This document shows, piece by piece, positions 54,422-62,053 of a stretch of 64,000 nt of DNA. The stretch comes from Parasphingorhabdus cellanae (GTDB taxonomy: Bacteria; Pseudomonadota; Alphaproteobacteria; Sphingomonadales; Sphingomonadaceae). The position numbers and the translations under genes are program-made. Each line of letters begins with the position of its first letter. Positions within the stretch are counted from its first letter, which is position 1. The DNA is taken from contig NZ_CP071794.1 of NCBI RefSeq assembly GCF_017498565.1, positions 1,736,001 through 1,800,000 on the forward strand, written 5' to 3'. The notes beneath the pieces are model-generated. The model ran no database searches. It was not told the origin of the DNA and was given only the letters and a program-made list of their open reading frames with translations.

Positions 54422-55006
54422 TCAACCCTCCCGATAGGCCAGCGCACCGCGCACGGCGCGCGCGACCTGGCGGCTGGACCGGCGCAACTGGTCGGGTGCG
54501 CTGCCCTGGCCATGGTCGGATATGTTGATGGTCAGGCGGATATTGGGCTGCGCCGGTGCTGTACCGGCAGACGGCTCAATCCGCCCGGCCGCGGTCGGCA
54601 CGAACAGCTCCGGCCCCTGCTCGCCCACCATATAAGCGCGCCCGCCCGTCACCGGCCCGCCGGTCGCGCGACCCGGCAGGCCCAGAGCCGCGCCCAAGAG
54701 CGACGTTCCAAGGCCCAGCAATCCGCCACCCGATCCGCCGCCGCCGAACAGGCTGCCAATACCGCTATTCACTGCGGCGCTGGCAATATCATCCATCACC
54801 GACAGAGCGACGCTTTTGAGATCCTGAAAATCCAGCGACCCGCGCCGGATCGCCCGGCTGAGGCCGGTTTCGAGTGCAGAACCGGCGCGTTCCATTCCGC
54901 GCGCCAGCGGCCCGTCAAGCTGTGCCTTCATATCCGCGACATCTTTTGCAAATCCGGCGGTATCGGCGCGCACGGCGATGACCAGACGTTCGATTTCTTC
55001 ATCCAT
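54422..55006 (-). CDS. GTA tape-measure protein (g11-like)
   Basis: 194 aa. N-terminal helical part (IERLVIAVRADTAGFAKDVADMKAQL), a Gly-rich central segment (GGGGSGGGLLGLG), then GRAYMVGEQGPELFVPTAAG, the conserved C-terminal patch of short tape-measure proteins. Sets tail length and is consistent with a very short tail. Overlaps the preceding small gene by 8 nt; ends 3 bp before g12. Confidence 0.85.
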   Translation of the reverse strand: MDEEIERLVIAVRADTAGFAKDVADMKAQLDGPLARGMERAGSALETGLSRAIRRGSLDFQDLKSVALSVMDDIASAAVNSGIGSLFGGGGSGGGLLGLGTSLLGAALGLPGRATGGPVTGGRAYMVGEQGPELFVPTAAGRIEPSAGTAPAQPNIRLTINISDHGQGSAPDQLRRSSRQVARAVRGALAYREG

Positions 55007-55214
55007 GGTTGAGAGTGTCTTTCAGTGTTTGGAGTTGGCTTTGGGTGAGCGGCGGGGCGGTTTGATGACCCGGACCAGCACCGGACAAAGCGGTCAGAAC
55101 AGCCGCCAATTCAGCAGGCGTGGCGTTCCAAAATTGATCGGGCGTCCAGCCAAGAGCGGCGGGTATCAGCCCAGCGAGATGGGCGGCAGAGGTGCGGAAA
55201 TTATTGATCATCAT
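54999..55214 (-). CDS. GTA tail assembly chaperone-like protein (g10.1)
   Basis: About 71 aa from ATG 55214 (or 55211). FRTSAAHLAGLIPAALGWTPDQFWNATPAELAAVL matches the rcc01693/g10.1 family of phage tail assembly chaperones, seen in parts. Position between g10 and g11 is the standard one. The 407 bp upstream to g10 hold repeats A1 and B1 only. Confidence 0.85.
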   Translation of the reverse strand: MMINNFRTSAAHLAGLIPAALGWTPDQFWNATPAELAAVLTALSGAGPGHQTAPPLTQSQLQTLKDTLNHG

Positions 55215-55283
55215 TATGCTCAAATCTGAGTGCAACATGCTCCGCGCTGGATGCGAAGCACAGGTAGGATTGCCCCATTCATC

Positions 55284-55451
55284 CTCTCCCCTTGAGGGAG
55301 AGGACAGGGGAGCTTGCGGCCCTGGCCGCTAGCGAAACTTGGAGAGGGGGGAGCGGTTATCGTTAAAGGTGGCGGCTCCCCCTTCCCCTCTCTAAGACTT
55401 GCTAGGCAGCAAGCTGCCAAGCCAAGTCTTTTCTCTCCCTCAAGGGGAGAG
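55284..55451. repeat. family A repeat, copy A1
   Basis: 168 bp bounded by CTCTCCCCTTGAGGGAGAG and its exact reverse complement CTCTCCCTCAAGGGGAGAG; each end is itself a 7-bp-stem hairpin. Interior includes TTGGAGAGGGGGGAGCG and GACTTGCTAGGCAGCAAGC. Lies between g10 and g10.1, followed by B1. Confidence 0.85.
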
Positions 55452-55483
55452 AAAAACAGGCGAAACCGCAACGCTGCCACCAA

Positions 55484-55574
55484 ACCGACGCGAAGCGGAG
55501 GCAAGGCCGACCGGCCGCCCGAGCTTATGCGAGGAAAGCCAAGGCGACGGATGTCGCCGCCCGGCGCCTGAGGT
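55484..55574. repeat. family B repeat, right half (B1)
   Basis: Runs from ACCGACGCGAAGCGGAGGC to CGCCCGGCGCCTGAGGT and carries the small hairpin GGCGAC-GGAT-GTCGCC (55543-55558). The left half is replaced by repeat A1, with a junction shared with A3-B3. A stub, CGGCGTTTGAGGG, follows at about 55591. Confidence 0.8.
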
Positions 55575-55621
55575 CTTAAAAAAAACTCCCGGCGTTTGAG
55601 GGCCCAATAAAAACTTCCCCT

Positions 55622-55936
55622 TCACCGCCCCGCCAGTATCTGCCGCAGCACGATCTTCAGCACCGGCGTCACGCTTGCCAGCCCCAGCGCCAGCATCGCT
55701 TCGCCAAAATCCTCGCGCGTCAGACCATCGGGCCGGTCCCGGATCACGTGCCACAACAGCCCCGCGACTTCGGCCAGGGTCAGCTGCCCATTCGCCGCTC
55801 GCTCGACCAGATCGAACAGCGATCCCAGCTCTTCCTCCGCCGCGACGAGCGCAGCAAAACTCGGCCGCAGCACCAGCTGCTCCCCCGCCACCGTCAATTC
55901 CGCTTCGCCGCGCAATGCATTCGCCCGCTCAGACAT
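55622..55936 (-). CDS. gene transfer agent family protein g10 (DUF3356-like)
   Basis: 104 aa. GEAELTVAGEQLVLRPSFAALVAAEEELG, ending LKIVLRQILAGR, matches the small GTA gp10 family (gene transfer agent family protein). Overlaps the end of g9 by 8 nt. Role in tail or tail-tube assembly is inferred from position. Confidence 0.85.
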   Translation of the reverse strand: MSERANALRGEAELTVAGEQLVLRPSFAALVAAEEELGSLFDLVERAANGQLTLAEVAGLLWHVIRDRPDGLTREDFGEAMLALGLASVTPVLKIVLRQILAGR

Positions 55937-56336
55937 GGGACACCGCGCCGGAGCTTTCGAGGCTCAGCGTATAGCTGCGCTCGCCATTATAATCGCCGGC
56001 ATAATCAAGCCGCGTGACCAGAAAATCGCCGCGCATCCGCTCGCCGCTTTCAAAGCTCAGCTCATAAGCGTCGATCAACCCGGCGAGCGCATGGTTCTTG
56101 ACCCGGATTTCGGCATCCGACCCGGTAAACACCCCGGCGCCCGACACCGACACCGAGCGCACACCCGCGCCCGACAACAGCTCGCGCCAGCCGCCGCTAT
56201 CCTTGTTCGTAATCGCGACCGGCTCGCCATTGACCGACAATTGCGTCGTGCGCAGGCCGGCAATGGTGGAATAGGTCGCTGGGTCCTGCCCGTCGCCGAT
56301 TTTAAGGAGAAAGGCGCTGCCTTTTTCTGCTGCCAT
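55929..56336 (-). CDS. GTA major tail protein (g9-like, TP901-1 family)
   Basis: 135 aa from ATG 56336 (MAAEKGSAFLLKIGDG), preceded by a purine-rich site; a longer ORF start at 56378 is less likely. LRTTQLSVNGEPVAITNKDSGGWRELL and ISGAGVFTGSDAE-type segments are those of TP901-1/GTA g9 tail-tube proteins. Coupled to g10 by overlap. The 432-bp region upstream contains B2 and A2. Confidence 0.87.
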   Translation of the reverse strand: MAAEKGSAFLLKIGDGQDPATYSTIAGLRTTQLSVNGEPVAITNKDSGGWRELLSGAGVRSVSVSGAGVFTGSDAEIRVKNHALAGLIDAYELSFESGERMRGDFLVTRLDYAGDYNGERSYTLSLESSGAVSHV

Positions 56337-56400
56337 AGTTGGTTCCTTTTTTTGTGGGTGATTTTTATTGGACCTCAAGCGCCGGGGAGTTTTTGTTTTG

Positions 56401-56500
56401 ACCTCAGGCGCCGGGCGCGGGCATCCGCCCGCTTGGCTTTCCTCGCATAAGCTCGGGCGCGCGCCATCTGATTCTTGGCGCGCTTGCCTCCGCTTCGCGT
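56401..56500. repeat. family B repeat, left half (B2)
   Basis: Begins ACCTCAGGCGCCGGGCGCGG and includes hairpin GCGGGC-ATCC-GCCCGC (56417-56432); ends at CGCTTCGCGT. A short terminal stub of the same family (56371-56387) precedes it and A2 follows. Confidence 0.8.
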
Positions 56501-56549
56501 CACTCCGTTGGCAGGCTTGAGGTTGTATACGGCGGTGGCCCCTTTCATC

Positions 56550-56719
56550 CTCTCCCCTTGAGGGAGAGGACAGTGAAGCTTGCGGCCCTGGCCGCTAGCG
56601 GAACTTGGAGAGGGGGGAGCGTCCATCGCTGACCTTAGCGTTTGCCGCCTTACCCCTCTCTAAGACTTGCTAGGCAGCAAGCTGCCAAGCCAAGTCTTTT
56701 CTCTCCCTCAAGGGGAGAG
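56550..56719. repeat. family A repeat, copy A2
   Basis: 170 bp, bounded by the same 19-nt inverted ends as A1 and in the same orientation; interior nearly identical by eye. Lies between g9 and g8. Confidence 0.85.
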
Positions 56720-56750
56720 AATTGGTGTGTTGAGCACAGGTACAATCTCT

Positions 56751-56779
56751 CGTCATCCTGAACTTGGTTCAGGATGACG
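56751..56779. repeat. 29-bp perfect palindrome at the 3' end of g8
   Basis: CGTCATCCTGAAC-TTG-GTTCAGGATGACG, 13-bp arms. It overlaps the last codons of g8 and supplies its stop (TGA within the palindrome). A strong hairpin but no T-run. Confidence 0.8.
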
Positions 56780-57173
56780 ATGAGAGGACCCGCGCGCGAT
56801 ATTCGATCAATCCGCTCCACGGGCTCACCGCGCTGCGCAATATCCGCGTCCGGCGGAAATCGAACGTCACGATCTGCCAACCCTCCGGCTCCGGCACACC
56901 ATTTTCCAGCGCCGCTTCCGCCAACGCCATCACCCGGTGCAGCCGTGCGGCACTCATGCCATCGTCGTGCACGCTGAGCGCCAAGCTCAATTCCCGGCCC
57001 GTCCCGCCCTTGAAGCTCCAGTCCAGCGCGGCACCCGTCGCCAAGGCGATATAGGGAAAGGCAGCGCGCGCGGGTGGGCCGTCATAAATGCCGCTGATTT
57101 CATCCAGCAACGGCTGGTGCGCATTCATCGCCACAACCAGCTCTCGCTGCACTGCTTCAAGCGCGCTTGTCAC
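56769..57173 (-). CDS. GTA minor tail/completion protein (g8-like, DUF3168)
   Basis: 134 aa. MTSALEAVQRELVVAMNAHQPLLDEI ... ALATGAALDWSFKGGTGRELSL matches DUF3168 (g8), and the WQIVTFDFRRTRILRS motif is preserved. The C-terminus (ARVLSSSS) is encoded by the 29-bp palindrome, so the ending is probably not original. Overlaps the small upstream gene by 4 nt. Confidence 0.85.
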   Translation of the reverse strand: MTSALEAVQRELVVAMNAHQPLLDEISGIYDGPPARAAFPYIALATGAALDWSFKGGTGRELSLALSVHDDGMSAARLHRVMALAEAALENGVPEPEGWQIVTFDFRRTRILRSAVSPWSGLIEYRARVLSSSS

Positions 57174-57388
57174 CGGACACCCCGCATCAAAAACGCGACA
57201 TCGCGCAGACTGTTATTTTCGATAATTTCCGCTCCAAGACCGCGACCGGCAACCACAATGCCATCACGCGTTTCTGCGACCGAAACATCCTCAGGTAATT
57301 CCTGGTCCAGCGCCGCCTGCATTTCCGCTTTGGTTTTTTGCAGCTCCCTTGCTGCCACCGCCTCTGCCTTGCGTATTAGATTCTCCAT
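57170..57388 (-). CDS. small hypothetical protein between g7 and g8
   Basis: 72 aa from ATG 57388, which overlaps the g7 stop by 1 nt (TGATG); its own stop overlaps g8 by 4 nt. Helical N-terminus (MENLIRKAEAVAARELQK), then DVSVAETRDGIVVAGRGLGAEI. No family recognised. Canonical RcGTA has no gene at this place as far as I recall, but the double overlap argues for real co-translation. Could be an HK97-gp10-like or adaptor fragment. Confidence 0.7.
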   Translation of the reverse strand: MENLIRKAEAVAARELQKTKAEMQAALDQELPEDVSVAETRDGIVVAGRGLGAEIIENNSLRDVAFLMRGVR

Positions 57389-57732
57389 CACCGTTTCTCC
57401 TCGGCTTTCAGGATAGTTTTCGGAATGAATCGATGATCGGCAGACACAGAGCCGACAACCATCTTCCGGTCGCCCCAAGCCAGATGATCGCCAACGCGAA
57501 TGGCATCGGTTTGCCGCAGCGTGAACCGCCACCGCGGCAATGCCGACCGGCTGTTGCCAAGCGCCTCCAAGCCCGTCCCCAGCGGTTCTGCGGAAGCCCA
57601 GAATTCGCCAATCGGCACGCTTTGGTTGGTCGCAGAGCCGATGGCGTCACGCTGTGAAGATGGCCGCGCGATGCTTATACGTTCGCGCAAAAGCCCGCTA
57701 AATTCATGCCCGGTAAAATTTGACCTGCTCAT
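57388..57732 (-). CDS. GTA head-closure protein (g7-like)
   Basis: 114 aa from ATG 57732, overlapping g6 (ATGA). FSGLLRERISIARPSSQRDAIG and WRFTLRQTDAIRVGDHLAWGDRKM match phage head-closure (gp16/SPP1-type or head-tail joining) proteins. Located in the standard GTA position after g6. Confidence 0.8.
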   Translation of the reverse strand: MSRSNFTGHEFSGLLRERISIARPSSQRDAIGSATNQSVPIGEFWASAEPLGTGLEALGNSRSALPRWRFTLRQTDAIRVGDHLAWGDRKMVVGSVSADHRFIPKTILKAEEKR

Positions 57733-58292
57733 GCCAACCTCATCCGGCGATGGGGGCGCCATAAAGCTGTCACCGCGCTCGGCGGCGGCGCAGCATCGAG
57801 GCCATCGCGATGGGAATAGAGATAGCCCGCCAGCCGGACCACGCCCTGCCGCAAGGTCGTCGGCACTGTCATCCAATCCACTGCCAGCCCGGCATTATAG
57901 GTGACCGCGATGCGCTGAAAGTTGCTCGCCGCACGCAGCTTAACCCAACCGACACCGTCCCCATCGATATCAATCGCATAGTCGTTGGCGGGCAACGCCC
58001 TGGCGTTACCATCTGGTGCAATAGCTTCCACAGACGTGATCGCTTGCACCGGGCGTCTCTTCAGTTTCTGCCAGTCTGCCCGCGCCGGTATCCGGTCACA
58101 TAGCGACCGGACTATCAACATTTGTCCGGTGAAATTCTCACACAGATGCGCGGCGCTGCTGGCGAACCGGGCAATGGCAGCATCATCTTCGCCATGATCA
58201 AGGCGGAGGAAATCTTTGACCTCCTGGATTAACTCTACCGGCAATGCGGGCAGATCTTTGGGGGGAAGCTCACGGGTCGGGCGTCCTTTCAT
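57729..58292 (-). CDS. GTA head-tail connector (g6-like)
   Basis: 187 aa. LPVELIQEVKDFLRLDHGEDDAAIARFASSAAHLCENFTGQ, seen in parts, is the phage gp6-like connector pattern; LRQGVVRLAGYLYSHRDG lies near the C-terminus. Overlaps g7 by 4 nt. The 397-bp gap to g5 contains repeats A3 and B3. Confidence 0.87.
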   Translation of the reverse strand: MKGRPTRELPPKDLPALPVELIQEVKDFLRLDHGEDDAAIARFASSAAHLCENFTGQMLIVRSLCDRIPARADWQKLKRRPVQAITSVEAIAPDGNARALPANDYAIDIDGDGVGWVKLRAASNFQRIAVTYNAGLAVDWMTVPTTLRQGVVRLAGYLYSHRDGLDAAPPPSAVTALWRPHRRMRLA

Positions 58293-58384
58293 TGGGGGAT
58301 GGGGTGGGGTGGTGTGGGAGGGTTTGTTATTTTACCTCAGGCGGTAGTGTCGATGTTGTACACAATGGTGGCCGCTCCTTCATC

Positions 58385-58553
58385 CTCTCCCCTTGAGGGA
58401 GAGGACAGTGGAGCTTGCGCCGACTGGCGCTAGCGGAACTTGGAGAGGGGGGAGCGGTTATCGCTAACCACAGCGTTTGCCGCCTACCCCTCTCTAAGAC
58501 TTGCTAGGCAGCGAGCTGCCAAGCCAAGTCTTTTCTCTCCCTCAAGGGGAGAG
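58385..58553. repeat. family A repeat, copy A3
   Basis: 169 bp with identical 19-nt inverted ends and the same orientation as A1/A2. Interior carries CGCCGACTGGCGCTAGCGG where the others have CGGCCCTGGCCGCTAGCG, a paired change that keeps local symmetry. Confidence 0.85.
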
Positions 58554-58586
58554 AAGAACCGGCGAAACCTCAAGCTTACCACCAGT

Positions 58587-58676
58587 CCGACGCGCAGCGG
58601 AGGCAAGCGCGACTGCGCGCCCGAGCTTATGCGAGGAAAGCCAAGGCGACGGATGTCGCCGCCCGGCGCTTGAGGT
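58587..58676. repeat. family B repeat, right half (B3)
   Basis: Runs to CGCCCGGCGCTTGAGGT, 13 bp before the g5 stop, with hairpin GGCGAC-GGAT-GTCGCC (58645-58660). The A3-B3 junction resembles the A1-B1 junction. Confidence 0.8.
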
Positions 58677-58689
58677 TAATCAAACACAA

Positions 58690-59859
58690 TCAACTCACAC
58701 TAAAGCGCATCAGCTTAATCGCTTCGCTGTTCATCACCTGACCACCGACGCGCTTGGTCGCATAGAAATGCACAAACGGTTTGTTGGTGAACGGGTCGCG
58801 CAGGATGCTCGTCGCGCTGCGCTCTGCGATCAGATAACCGGCGCGGAAATTGCCGAAGGCGATGGACAGGCTGTCCGCTGCCACATCCGGCATATCCTCG
58901 GCCTCGACCACCGGATAGCCGAGCAGCATATCGGGTTGTCCAGACGCCAGAGACGCCTGCCACAAAAACGCGCCATCGGCGGTCTTGAACTTGCGGATCT
59001 GCGCCAGTGTGGCGCTGTTCATCACAAAGCTTGCGCCCTGCCGGTAGGCGGGTTTCAGCGTATGGACCAGGTCAACCAGCGCATCCTCGCCATCCGCGCC
59101 GGCAAAGCCGCCTGCCGCGCCCGACGGCACATATTGCAGCGAACCGAACGCGCGCGCGCCGTCCGGCTCGTCCGTCACCGGCGCGTTGAGAAAGCCGCGC
59201 GGTTGGTTGACCCCGGAACCGCCAACAAAAGCGGCCCCCTCGGCCTGCGCAAATTCGCGGGCAATCTCATCGGCCAGCCAGGCCTCGACATCAAAGGCGG
59301 CATCATCGAGCATCCCCTGCGACGCCGCCGGGTTGGCATAAAGCTCTCCGGTCGGCGGCGCGATTTCGTTGAAATTGGGCGTGTCGGTTTCGGGCCGTCC
59401 CGCCGTCTCGCTGACCCAGCCCGATGGCGTGCCGCCATGGGTGACGAGCTTGCGATAGCCCGCGCTGCCGGTCTGCACAACGGTGGCGATGGACCGGATC
59501 GGCGAGATGTCTTTCAGCGTCCGCCCGATCAGCGCGTCAATCTCCTGCGGTACGGCAAAGCCGCCTTCGGGGCCAGACGCGCCGGAAAAGCTTTTCAGCT
59601 CGACCCCTGCATGATCGCCCCGGCGGAGATATTTTGTGACGAAATCCTGTGCGGCGGCGGAAGGCGCCATGCCTTTTACGCCGTCCGCGTTACCGGCCAG
59701 AACGGGCCGCGCCGATGCTTTCGAAATGTCGTCCATCTGACTTTTCAGGCCATCAACATCCGTGCGCAATACGGCGATATCCTCGGCCATCAGCACGGTG
59801 TCGAAACTGTCCTCCAACGTATCGGCTTTCGTTTCGAGAGGGGTATTGGAAATGTCCAT
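58690..59859 (-). CDS. GTA major capsid protein (g5-like, HK97 fold)
   Basis: 389 aa from ATG 59859 (MDISNTPLETKADTLEDSF) with GAAAGGAA upstream; a longer frame to 60096 is antisense to the neighbouring gene. N-terminal coiled scaffold (about 1-75), then the HK97 capsid body: FAVPQEIDALIGRTLKDISPIRSIATVVQT, GWVSETAGRPETDTPNF, LLGYPVVEAEDMPDVA, IAFGNFRAGYLIAER (seen in parts). Builds the GTA head. It is no longer contiguous with g4: a gene on the other strand intervenes. Confidence 0.93.
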   Translation of the reverse strand: MDISNTPLETKADTLEDSFDTVLMAEDIAVLRTDVDGLKSQMDDISKASARPVLAGNADGVKGMAPSAAAQDFVTKYLRRGDHAGVELKSFSGASGPEGGFAVPQEIDALIGRTLKDISPIRSIATVVQTGSAGYRKLVTHGGTPSGWVSETAGRPETDTPNFNEIAPPTGELYANPAASQGMLDDAAFDVEAWLADEIAREFAQAEGAAFVGGSGVNQPRGFLNAPVTDEPDGARAFGSLQYVPSGAAGGFAGADGEDALVDLVHTLKPAYRQGASFVMNSATLAQIRKFKTADGAFLWQASLASGQPDMLLGYPVVEAEDMPDVAADSLSIAFGNFRAGYLIAERSATSILRDPFTNKPFVHFYATKRVGGQVMNSEAIKLMRFSVS

Positions 59860-59987
59860 GTTATTCCTTTCTTGGGGGTGATGAAATCTCGTAGATGAAA
59901 AAAACCACCTAAAATCAGGCGGCTGAAGCGAATTCAGAATGAATATTGGGGTCGACAAAAACCGGCTCCGGCGATAGCCATGGAGCC

Positions 59988-61106
59988 ATGCATTATTTGA
60001 ACAGCTTGGCAGCGCTGGCTGCTCTTTTCCTGGCCGCGTTTTTTCCGGCGGCACCTCTGGCCGCGCAAGCGGAAAAGCCGGCACCGCAACAAACAACCGA
60101 ACCGACCACCCAAGGCGCTCCCCCGGTAATCCCGCGACCGCGCCGTCCGCCCAACCCGATGCTCAGCCATGACATTCCGCCCGAAAAGCGCGGTGATCTG
60201 TCCGACTGCGCCAGCCGCGACAAACGGTCGATCGAATTTGTCGCCAAAAACTGCTGGCCGGTCCTGCAGGCTTATAAGACCTTGATCCGACTGCGCGGTG
60301 CGAGCAAGTCAGCCATTGCCAAACAGGAACGCCAGGCACCCGATGCGATAGCTACCAAAAACCGCGCCCTATCACTAGCCAACCAGCTGCACTCACAGCA
60401 TGTCGGTGGCCGCTGGCCGATGCAAAATTATGTCGCGCAAAGCGGCTATCAACCGCTGATCGCTATGCTGAAAGCATTTGGCGATCATGAGGCCGCCCTC
60501 GCCGCGCATGATGATTATATTGCCTTGCAGGGACGCACGTTGATGAACAATCCGACATTCCTGCGCGGCTATCTCTATAAAGACAAAAGCGAATATCTCC
60601 TTGAACTGGGCCGCCGTGATGAAGCGCTGGCCAATTTCACCGCCGCAACCGCGCTTGCCGACCGCGAGCCGATCGACATGATATCCAATGTCGAACATGC
60701 CGAGCTGATCGCCTATGATGCGATCATCGCGAAAGACGAGGATCGCGCGCTGGGCGCCATTAATATGTTCCTCGACAAAACCGAGCGCCACAGCCGCCAC
60801 CAGGATTTGGTCTATTATCCGATCCGGATATTGAAAATCTACATATTGGCGGGCCGGAAAGATTATGATGGCGTGCTGGCCGAGTTAAAGACTTTCAACA
60901 GTCTGTCGCGCCGCAATTTGTGCCAACATGACAAGCCGATAGAATTTTACTTCCCGCAAGTTGTCTCTCCCACCCAAAGCGACCCGCGCATCGCCGCCGA
61001 GCTGAAAGATTTCGGCTGCAGCGAGGCGATCATTGCCGGATTGGATGACAATATGGCCGATGGTGTCCCAGCTTCGGAAGGGGTCAAACCGCTGCCGCCG
61101 CGATAG
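59988..61106 (+). CDS. secreted helical-repeat protein of unknown function inserted in the GTA cluster
   Basis: 372 aa from ATG 59988 (MHYLNSLAALAALFLAAFFPAAPLAAQA, seen in parts, a signal peptide); earlier in-frame Met at 59946 is unlikely. A Pro/Gln/Thr-rich stretch (about 30-70) is followed by TPR-like helices (GDHEAALAAHDDYIALQG, LLELGRRDEALANFTAATALAD, DEDRALGAINMFLDK, YDGVLAELKTFNSL) and four Cys. It is the only plus-strand gene inside the GTA region, lying between g4 and g5. No family recognised. Confidence 0.75.
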   Translation: MHYLNSLAALAALFLAAFFPAAPLAAQAEKPAPQQTTEPTTQGAPPVIPRPRRPPNPMLSHDIPPEKRGDLSDCASRDKRSIEFVAKNCWPVLQAYKTLIRLRGASKSAIAKQERQAPDAIATKNRALSLANQLHSQHVGGRWPMQNYVAQSGYQPLIAMLKAFGDHEAALAAHDDYIALQGRTLMNNPTFLRGYLYKDKSEYLLELGRRDEALANFTAATALADREPIDMISNVEHAELIAYDAIIAKDEDRALGAINMFLDKTERHSRHQDLVYYPIRILKIYILAGRKDYDGVLAELKTFNSLSRRNLCQHDKPIEFYFPQVVSPTQSDPRIAAELKDFGCSEAIIAGLDDNMADGVPASEGVKPLPPR

Positions 61107-61122
61107 TAGGTGTTTTTGTTTG

Positions 61123-61326
61123 ACCTCAAGCGCCGGGCGCGGGCATCCGCCCGCTTGGCTTTCCTCGCATAAGCTCGGGCGCGCAGTCGCGCTTGCCTCG
61201 CTGCGCTCGGACAATCCTCTAAAGTTTGGCACCGGACCGACGCGAAGCGGAGGCAAGGCCGACCGGCCGCCGCGCCTTATGGCGCGATAGCCAAGCGGGC
61301 GGATGCCCGCGCCCGGCGCTTGAGGT
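61123..61326. repeat. family B repeat, full copy B4 with 38-bp perfect inverted ends
   Basis: 204 bp. 61123-61160 and 61289-61326 are exact reverse complements (ACCTCAAGCGCCGGGCGCGG... and its mirror). Each end holds a small hairpin: GCGGGC-ATCC-GCCCGC (61139-61154) and GCGGGC-GGAT-GCCCGC (61295-61310). The right end overlaps the 3' end of g4. Confidence 0.92.
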
Positions 61327-61723
61327 CCAATAAACAATGCACCCGAGCCAAGGGCTGCATCGGACAGGTCACCAGCGAGATCTCCGCGACATCGAGAGCA
61401 AGTAACGCACGCGGCTTTTGGCCCGCTGCTTGCTGCACGCGATAGCCGAAGCTGAGCCCCTTGATCGCGCTGTTTTTCAACATAGCTGCCGCTTCCCGCC
61501 CGGCTCTGGTAGCGGTTGAAAGACTACCGATGACCCGCAGGCCGCGCTGATCTTCACGGGCATAGCTGATGCTGCCAATGCGTTGGTCCGGCCTGTGCTG
61601 CCAAAGCAAAGGGAGTGATTGTCCCCGGGCCAGCGCACCGAACGCGCCGGGCCGGATTATGTCCCCGCCCTTGTCGATGCGGTTGAAAATCGCGGCATAG
61701 CCAGCGAAGCGGATGGCGCTCAT
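61277..61723 (-). CDS. GTA prohead protease (g4-like, HK97 family)
   Basis: 148 aa from ATG 61723 (MSAIRFAGYAAIFNRID), overlapping the DUF6127 gene by 4 nt. Prohead-protease signatures: GDIIRPGAFGALARG, LPLLWQHRPDQRIG (catalytic His region), IKGLSFGYRV and DVAEISLVTCPMQPLA (Ser region). The final ~16 residues (LKRRARASARLAIAP) are encoded inside repeat B4, so the natural C-terminus has been replaced or extended. Cleaves the capsid scaffold. Confidence 0.88.
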   Translation of the reverse strand: MSAIRFAGYAAIFNRIDKGGDIIRPGAFGALARGQSLPLLWQHRPDQRIGSISYAREDQRGLRVIGSLSTATRAGREAAAMLKNSAIKGLSFGYRVQQAAGQKPRALLALDVAEISLVTCPMQPLARVHCLLDLKRRARASARLAIAP

Positions 61724-62028
61724 GTAACCAGATTCCCGAACCCCAACCGCATCGCGATACCGATCAACAGCAGTGCCAGTGCGCCGCGAATGATCCAGGT
61801 AATCGCCGCTTTCCAAGCGCTCGCCTTGGCATCGCGCCAGGCGCGGAGCAACTCGCGCAGTTCGTCGAGATCATCCTGCGCCTTGTGGTCGGCGAGACCC
61901 AGCCGGTCGAGCACGCGTTCCGCGCCGCTATCGGTCGCTTCCTCCACAATCGCGCGGAGGGTAACCAGATCTGCCCCATCGCCTTCCGCCTGCGCCACCA
62001 GGCGGGCGAGCATTTCTTCGTTTAGCAT
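61720..62028 (-). CDS. DUF6127-type small GTA membrane protein (g3.5-like)
   Basis: 102 aa. Acidic helical N-terminus (MLNEEMLARLVAQAEGDG, LVTLRAIVEEATDSGAERVL, LDELRELLRAWRDA) and one C-terminal transmembrane helix (AAITWIIRGALALLLIGIAM). Similar small proteins sit between portal and protease in GTA clusters (g3.5). Overlaps g4 by 4 nt. Confidence 0.8.
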   Translation of the reverse strand: MLNEEMLARLVAQAEGDGADLVTLRAIVEEATDSGAERVLDRLGLADHKAQDDLDELRELLRAWRDAKASAWKAAITWIIRGALALLLIGIAMRLGFGNLVT

Positions 62029-62053
62029 GTGTAATGATTCCTTTTTTTGATTC

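Noticed and set aside
55314..55599. Short ORFs within the A and B repeats (ARPSLCEESQGDG-like peptides repeated across copies)
   Set aside because: The same peptides appear wherever the repeats lie and in several frames; they reflect the repeat DNA, not conserved proteins.
58501..59898. 465-aa plus-strand ORF opposite the capsid gene
   Set aside because: Begins in repeat A3/B3 and runs antisense through g5; no domain.
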